This document shows positions 59,898-64,000 of a stretch of DNA of 64,000 nt, piece after piece. This DNA is from Rhodococcus sp. 4CII. Lineage in GTDB: Bacteria; Actinomycetota; Actinomycetes; Mycobacteriales; Mycobacteriaceae. Position 1 is the first letter of the stretch; the number at the start of each line of letters is the position of its first letter. The DNA is taken from the NCBI RefSeq assembly GCF_014256275.1, contig NZ_JACCFE010000002.1, positions 7,441,501 through 7,505,500 on the forward strand, read 5' to 3'. A program made the translations under genes and the position numbers. The notes under the pieces were generated by a model. The model had not been told where the DNA came from and ran no database searches. It saw only the letters and a list, made by a program, of their open reading frames with translations.

Positions 59898-60683
59898 ATG
59901 ACTATCGGTGCCGACGGGTCGGCGCAGTATCCGTCGATGACCGCGGTGACCGTCGCGTTGGACACCGTCACCGCGGCACTCGACACGCTTCGCGGCGAGT
60001 CGGCCTCCGAGGAAGCCCTCGAGGTGGTGTTGCTGCGGCTGGCCCGGACCGGGGTGGCCGCGCTCGAGGACGCGGACGCGATCAGTGTCACCCGCCTCGA
60101 CGAACGGCACCCGGTGACCGTGGCGGTCACCGACCCCGCGATGGAACCGATCGACGCGGCGCAGTACGCGGCCGGCCGGGGACCGTGCCTGCAGGCCTGC
60201 GCCACTCGCCGCCCGGTGCGGTCTGTGGTCGGCGATCACGACGACGTGTGGCCGGAATTCACCGCCGCTGCCCGGGCCGCCGGGATCCGCGCGTATCTGT
60301 CGGTTCCGCTGCTCGTCGGCGATGACGACGCGGCGGAGTTGGTGGGATCGTTCAATGTGTACAGTGCCCGGCCCGAGGCGTTCGATCCGTTCGACGAAAA
60401 GCTGATGGCGCTGCTGAGCACCGCGGCGTCGGCGGCGATCACCAACGCCCTACGGTGGGGCCGATCCAGGCAGACCGTGGAGCAGCTGCAGGCCGCGCTG
60501 GCCAGCCGCGCCGAGATCGAACAGGCCAAGGGGGTGCTGATGGGAAGGCACGGCGTCGACGCCGAACAGGCATTTCGCGAGTTGGTCGCGAGGTCTCAGC
60601 GCACCAACACCAAACTCTACGACGTCGCCCGCGAGGTGCTCCGCACCGCGACCGCGGCCTCGTCCCCCGACCGGGTCCGCTAA
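59898..60683 (+). CDS. GAF-ANTAR domain protein
   Basis: A 261-residue protein: GAF domain (residues about 25-175, with AISVTRLDERHPVTVAVTDPAMEPIDAAQYAAGRGPCLQACATRRPV and IRAYLSVPLLVGDDDAAELVGSFNVYS) followed by an ANTAR RNA-binding domain (LQAALASRAEIEQAKGVLMGRHGVDAEQAFRELVARSQRTNTKLYDVAREVL). ANTAR proteins act as transcription antiterminators on dual hairpins. The start is preceded by GGGATGAAGCG. Likely a stress or ligand-responsive regulator; target unknown. Confidence 0.9.
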   Translation: MTIGADGSAQYPSMTAVTVALDTVTAALDTLRGESASEEALEVVLLRLARTGVAALEDADAISVTRLDERHPVTVAVTDPAMEPIDAAQYAAGRGPCLQACATRRPVRSVVGDHDDVWPEFTAAARAAGIRAYLSVPLLVGDDDAAELVGSFNVYSARPEAFDPFDEKLMALLSTAASAAITNALRWGRSRQTVEQLQAALASRAEIEQAKGVLMGRHGVDAEQAFRELVARSQRTNTKLYDVAREVLRTATAASSPDRVR

Positions 60684-61117
60684 CCGCCCCTGCCGCAGTC
60701 GAACCGGGGCGGGGGAGGTGTACGGATTTCCCTACCGGTCATCGACTGCACACCCGCCCCCACCAACTGACTGAGCTGGCCCCAGGGCAACGGATCACCT
60801 GCGTTTCGAGCGACCGGCCACGGCTCCAAGCGGGCGCTGACGGACCACCTCGTCGGCAACACTCCGCCAGTCCGCGAAGGTTGTCGCGAGTGGGTGAGAG
60901 ACTGCTCGGCGTGCATGCGTCATCGACTCGCCTGTGCGGCACGCAGCACGGTCGCTCCGGTCAGGGGGACCAGCCTGGTGCGAACTCGTTACCCGACCCC
61001 GACCCCGACTCCGCACCTCCGGCCGCGGGTAGCCTCGACTGTCCACTGCCATCGGTGTCGCATCACCACTCCCGGAATCCCGGCGAGGGCGCCATCATCG
61101 GAGTCGGACGCGCCAGC
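60684..61117. other. 434-bp region without supported genes
   Basis: Open frames here are low-complexity or antisense; nothing with a start and family match. Confidence 0.4.
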
Positions 61118-61336
61118 TCAGGAGGCCATCGTGGTGATCGAGGCGCACCCGGGGCACAGAACGGTCTCGTCGATCTCCCATCCGTTGAGTCGGGCCACCG
61201 TGGCGGCGAGGCCCGGTCGGTTGCCTTCCCGCGATCGATACGCGCGACCACAACGGCTACACGCGAAAACGGTCCGCGGTACACGCAGGGCTCTCACGCG
61301 GCCCTCCGGTCGCCGAAGACTATCTGCTGCCACCAC
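61118..61336 (-). CDS. Small zinc-ribbon protein
   Basis: A 72-residue (or shorter, about 55) protein with CSRCGRAYRSREGNRPGLAATVARLNGWEIDETVLCPGC: two C-x-x-C pairs 27-30 residues apart, a zinc ribbon. The N-terminal 15 residues may be start artefact. Similar small proteins occur in Rhodococcus and Nocardia next to regulators. Function unknown. Confidence 0.6.
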   Translation of the reverse strand: MVAADSLRRPEGRVRALRVPRTVFACSRCGRAYRSREGNRPGLAATVARLNGWEIDETVLCPGCASITTMAS

Positions 61337-61844
61337 TTCGCCAGCGGGCTCGGATCCGGCCAGCGCACCGACCCGCCCGTCACGAGCGGATCTTCGGCGG
61401 TGGGATCACTGCAATCGTGCTGTTGTCGATCGTCGTTGCGCACAGCAATGCACCTCCCTCGACTCCTGTGCTCGTCCCCCGACGAGCGCGGTCACCGTGC
61501 AGAACAAGAAATTAGCACTCGGTCGCCGGCAGTGCCAGTATTTGCCGGGAGGTTGCACCGCTACACCGGAGTTAGCACGTCCTGTGGGTGAGCGCTAAAG
61601 TTGGCGGGATGCCGAGTGAACGGCACGAACATTGCTGGTGCAGAGTAGTTTTCCGCACTGCCTCCGGGATGTGATCCCGACTTCGGCCGCGCATGTGATG
61701 GCTGGGAAGTAACCTGATCGCGCTGCGCGGGTTGATCATGGGCGATGTCAACCGTTCGTGCCGTCGTCGTGTCGGTGCTCTGCTGTTCCTTCGTCCGACA
61801 AGGATCATGGGTCCGAACACCCAGCGTACGAGGAAAGATCAGTC
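61337..61844. other. 508-bp region without supported genes
   Basis: GC-rich; nothing supported. Confidence 0.4.
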
Positions 61845-61958
61845 ATGGCTACCGACTACGACGCACCACGAGTCATCGCCGCTCGAGCGCTGGGGTACCG
61901 GGGGATGTGTCGTGATGGCAGGTCAAGGGCCGATTCGGTTGCGCCGCAGTGCCGGTGA
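61845..61958 (+). pseudogene. DUF4193 protein gene, 5' stub
   Basis: Preceded by GAGGAAAG and starting MATDYDAPR, the invariant start of actinobacterial DUF4193 proteins (about 100 residues with a C-terminal zinc ribbon). After nine residues it diverges into an arginine-rich tail and stops after 37 residues. No zinc-ribbon remainder is found downstream. Start region and leader of the true gene seem to be retained. Confidence 0.55.
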
Positions 61959-62511
61959 TCATCAGGCTGTCGTGGGAATGGTGATCGGCTCTCTGCCGTC
62001 GATGGCAGAGGGCAGGTAGTGCGGGCAGGTGGGCGCCTGTCGTGGCACGGGAATCGCCTGACGGTCTGCGCGGCCGCGACGTCGAACGTCGCGATGGATG
62101 TGTGGATCCGCAGCTCGGCGTCCGTTCCGGTGTGCGCCCCGCGGCCGTGATGAGGTGCGGATCGGTTGAGGTGTCGACGGTGGCCAGAGACCGCGAGCCC
62201 GGCCCGCATTGACGTATCCCACACGATGCGGCTACGACGAAGTATCGGCGAGAAGTGTTCATATGAAAGTTTATTTGCGGTGTTCCTGATGGATGCCGCG
62301 CCCTCGTCCCGGTGTTCGGCGGAGCGGGGTTGGTGGTCGGCGCGGCCGTCGAGTGGTCGCGTTCGCAGTGCGCATAAATATTTAGTGTTACTAAATTTGT
62401 TCATGGGGAAGGGCGGGTCTTGGGGCGTTCTCAGGCCCACGGCACGGGGCCCGGTGACAACGCCGAATAGGGCCTGTCCGTATTCGGACAGGCCCTGGTT
62501 CGATGTGCGGT
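61959..62511. other. 553-bp region, contains AT-rich palindrome and hairpin
   Basis: No gene supported. ATTTAG-TGTTA-CTAAAT (62380-62396) is an AT-rich palindrome in a low-GC island, possibly a regulator site. The SDR terminator is at its right end. Confidence 0.45.
62470..62495 (-). terminator. Hairpin terminator of SDR gene
   Basis: Perfect 11-bp stem GGGCCTGTCCG / CGGACAGGCCC with a TATT loop, 17 bases beyond the SDR stop. Confidence 0.78.
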
Positions 62512-63312
62512 TTACGTGATGGCGCGGAAGGAGCCGCCGTCGACGCCGTAGACCGAGGCGGTGACGTAGGAGGCAAGGTCGGAGGCGAGGAAGACCACCA
62601 CGTTCGCCACTTCTTCGGGGGTTCCGATGCGCTGCAAGGGAAGTCCGCGGTGCTTCATCTCGGCCTCGATGGATTCGTCGCGGTGGACGCCGTGCGCGGC
62701 GGCGAACGTGTCGGCGAGGCCGCCGTCCATCAGCCACATCGGGGAGAGGATCGGTCCGGGGGCGACGGCGTTGACCCGCACGGTCGGGCCTTCGCTGATC
62801 GCCAGCGAGCTGGTGAACGACAGGATCGCGGCCTTGGATGCGGCGTAGTCCGGGCCGGCGGCGATGGGCTGGCGGCCCAGGTCGGAGGCGTTGTTGACGA
62901 TGACCCCGCGTCCGGCGGCCCGCATGGCGGGCAGCACGTGGGTGGCGGCGCGGACCTGGCTGAGGAAGTTCAGCTCGAGGGTGGAGACCCAGTCGGTGTC
63001 GGTGAGACTGTCGAACGTTCCCAGGCTGCCGGCGCCGACGTTGTTGAACAGCACGTCCACCCGCCCGTCGTAGCGGGCGAGGACCTCGTCGAGCCCACCG
63101 GTGACACCGGCTTCGGTACTGAGATCGGCGACGGCGTAGTGGACTTCGGTGATCTGCTCGAGTTCCTTGGCGAGGATGTCGAGACCGTGCCGGTCGCGGT
63201 CGAGCAGGGCGAGCCGGGCCTTCTCCGCGGCGAAGGCGCGGGCGGAGGCGGCGCCGATTCCGGAGCCGGCGCCGGTGATGACGACAACTTTGTCCTCGAG
63301 TCCGGTGTCCAT
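62512..63312 (-). CDS. Short-chain dehydrogenase/reductase
   Basis: A 266-residue classical SDR. Cofactor motif VVVITGAGSGIGAASARAFA (TGxxxGxG) with an aspartate-containing LLDRD segment suggesting NAD preference; NNVGAGSLGTFDSL (NNxG); active-site serine in VNNASDLGRQPIAAGPDYAASKAAILSF with YxxxK; C-terminal IGTPEEVANVVVFLASDLASYVTASVYGVDGG. The start is at the ATG with AGAGGAA upstream; open frame further up is not coding. It lies 23 bases downstream of a sugar-type binding protein gene in the same orientation, so part of a sugar or polyol catabolic operon. Confidence 0.9.
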   Translation of the reverse strand: MDTGLEDKVVVITGAGSGIGAASARAFAAEKARLALLDRDRHGLDILAKELEQITEVHYAVADLSTEAGVTGGLDEVLARYDGRVDVLFNNVGAGSLGTFDSLTDTDWVSTLELNFLSQVRAATHVLPAMRAAGRGVIVNNASDLGRQPIAAGPDYAASKAAILSFTSSLAISEGPTVRVNAVAPGPILSPMWLMDGGLADTFAAAHGVHRDESIEAEMKHRGLPLQRIGTPEEVANVVVFLASDLASYVTASVYGVDGGSFRAIT

Positions 63313-63335
63313 CGGGGTTCCTCTCGGTCGGGCTT

Positions 63336-64000
63336 CTAGTTGGGGGTGGGTTCGGAGTATCCGTCGGGCAGGCAGCTGTTGGGGGTGAACTCGTCGAGGT
63401 TGTCCTTGGTGACCACCGGCAGCGGCATGTAGCTGACCGGCGGCACGTCCTTGCCGTCGAGGATGGCCATCATGGTGGTCAGGGCGTGGGTGGAGTCCCA
63501 GCACGGTGACTGGAACAGGGTGGTCGACATCGAACCGTTCTCGAGCATGCCCCGGGCGACCGGGGCGTAGTTGTGGCCGAGCAGCTTGACCTGGCCGGCC
63601 ATCCCGGCGGCGTCGAGGGCCTGCGCGGCACCGGAGGCCATGATGTCGTCGGGGGTGACGAGGGCGTCGATCTGGTTGCCGAACCGGCTGATCAGCGCGC
63701 TCGCGGCGGTCTGGGCCTGGTTCTTGTCGAAGTTGCCCGGCTGGGAGCCGAGCAGCGTGATGTCGGGGTGATTGGCCATCTCCCGTTCGAGGCCGACCTG
63801 CCGGTTGATCGCGGCCGCGTTGCCGGGGGTGCCGCCGATGTAGACGTAGGTGCCCTTGCCGCTGAGCAGCTTCGCGAGTTCCTTGCCCTGCAGTTCACCG
63901 ATGCGTTGATCGTTCGGTCCGGTGAAGGCGTGATAGAGGCTGGTGTCGAGGTCCTCGGGGGGCTGAGAGTTGCTGATGTCGACCGGAATCCCGGCGCGCT
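63336..64000 (-). CDS. Sugar-type (LacI/PBP1-like) periplasmic binding protein, C-terminal part
   Basis: The frame is open to the window edge (at least 221 residues) and ends at 63336. It reads AGIPVDISNSQPPEDLDTSL, GELQGKELAKLLSGKGTYVYIGGTPGNAAAINRQVGLERE, then TLLGSQPGNFDKNQAQTAASALISRFGNQIDALVTPDDIMASGAAQALDAAGMAGQVKLLGH. This is the periplasmic-binding-protein-like I fold used for sugar or autoinducer import (RbsB/Peripla_BP_4 type). N-terminus and signal peptide are outside the window. Confidence 0.88.
   Translation of the reverse strand, partial: RAGIPVDISNSQPPEDLDTSLYHAFTGPNDQRIGELQGKELAKLLSGKGTYVYIGGTPGNAAAINRQVGLEREMANHPDITLLGSQPGNFDKNQAQTAASALISRFGNQIDALVTPDDIMASGAAQALDAAGMAGQVKLLGHNYAPVARGMLENGSMSTTLFQSPCWDSTHALTTMMAILDGKDVPPVSYMPLPVVTKDNLDEFTPNSCLPDGYSEPTPN

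Noticed and set aside
59475..60239. 254-codon minus-strand open frame
   Set aside because: Mostly antisense to the GAF-ANTAR gene and rich in P, R and G.
60455..61591. 378-codon + strand open frame
   Set aside because: Runs out of frame over the GAF-ANTAR 3' end into a low-complexity region.

Overview
The window is high-GC DNA (roughly two thirds G+C) with gene families typical of mycolate actinobacteria: DUF3263-like, DUF732 and DUF4193 proteins, a GAF-ANTAR regulator, a PknK-type kinase/LuxR fusion and many acyl-CoA dehydrogenases. A Rhodococcus-like organism (accessory chromosomal region or megaplasmid) is the best guess. This is inference from gene content, not a database match. An epsilon/zeta-like toxin module argues for a plasmid or island; a tRNA-Met gene argues for chromosome or a very large replicon.

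Layout. 1-1.2 kb: broken IS256-family transposase end and two DUF3263-like small genes. 1.3-28 kb: a large amine-catabolic region. It holds a glutamine-synthetase-like amine ligase with a signal-less solute-binding protein, three aldehyde dehydrogenases, a class III aminotransferase, a gamma-glutamyl amide hydrolase, ferredoxin, ferredoxin reductase, alanine dehydrogenase, a flavin amine oxidase, a SnoaL-like protein, a LysR-controlled CoA-transferase/enoyl-CoA hydratase/acyl-CoA dehydrogenase operon, a FadR-type regulator divergent from a cytochrome P450, an APC permease and a further acyl-CoA dehydrogenase. A third DUF3263-like gene closes it at 28.3 kb. 28.8-38.8 kb: an MFS exporter, a 1094-residue kinase-ATPase-LuxR protein, a PucR-type regulator divergent from an acyl-CoA synthetase, and a second FadR-type regulator. 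39.1-49.6 kb: two nearly identical copies (about 1.45 kb) of an amidohydrolase gene in inverted orientation flank 7.6 kb carrying an HpaI-type aldolase, a thiolase-like protein without catalytic cysteines, a quinone oxidoreductase, a cupin, a Sua5-like protein, two unknown small proteins, DoxX, FolE and a VOC-fold protein. 50-51 kb: a cysteine hydrolase. 51.1-55.3 kb: an HTH/zeta toxin pair (toxin frameshifted) and envelope or secreted small proteins, one a twice-frameshifted DUF732 lipoprotein. 55.3-64 kb: an 88-bp tandem duplication, two tiny tryptophan-rich peptide genes, tRNA-Met, an alpha/beta hydrolase, a Cys-rich conserved protein, a GAF-ANTAR protein, a zinc-ribbon protein, a DUF4193 stub, an SDR and the 3' part of a sugar-type binding protein gene.

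How it may work together (inference): the P450, its ferredoxin and reductase could open or hydroxylate a cyclic or N-alkyl amine. Amine oxidase, aminotransferase, aldehyde dehydrogenases and the glutamylation/deglutamylation pair would convert the resulting amino-aldehyde to a dicarboxylate. Alanine dehydrogenase would recycle alanine from a pyruvate-dependent aminotransferase, and the CoA-transferase plus acyl-CoA dehydrogenases would finish a glutarate- or succinate-like acid. AT-rich palindromes containing TAACAT/ATGTTA or AACCT/AGGTT half-sites lie before the ligase, aminotransferase, amine oxidase, P450 and permease genes, which suggests one regulon under the FadR-type regulator. A second shared promoter module links the MFS exporter and the cysteine hydrolase 20 kb apart.
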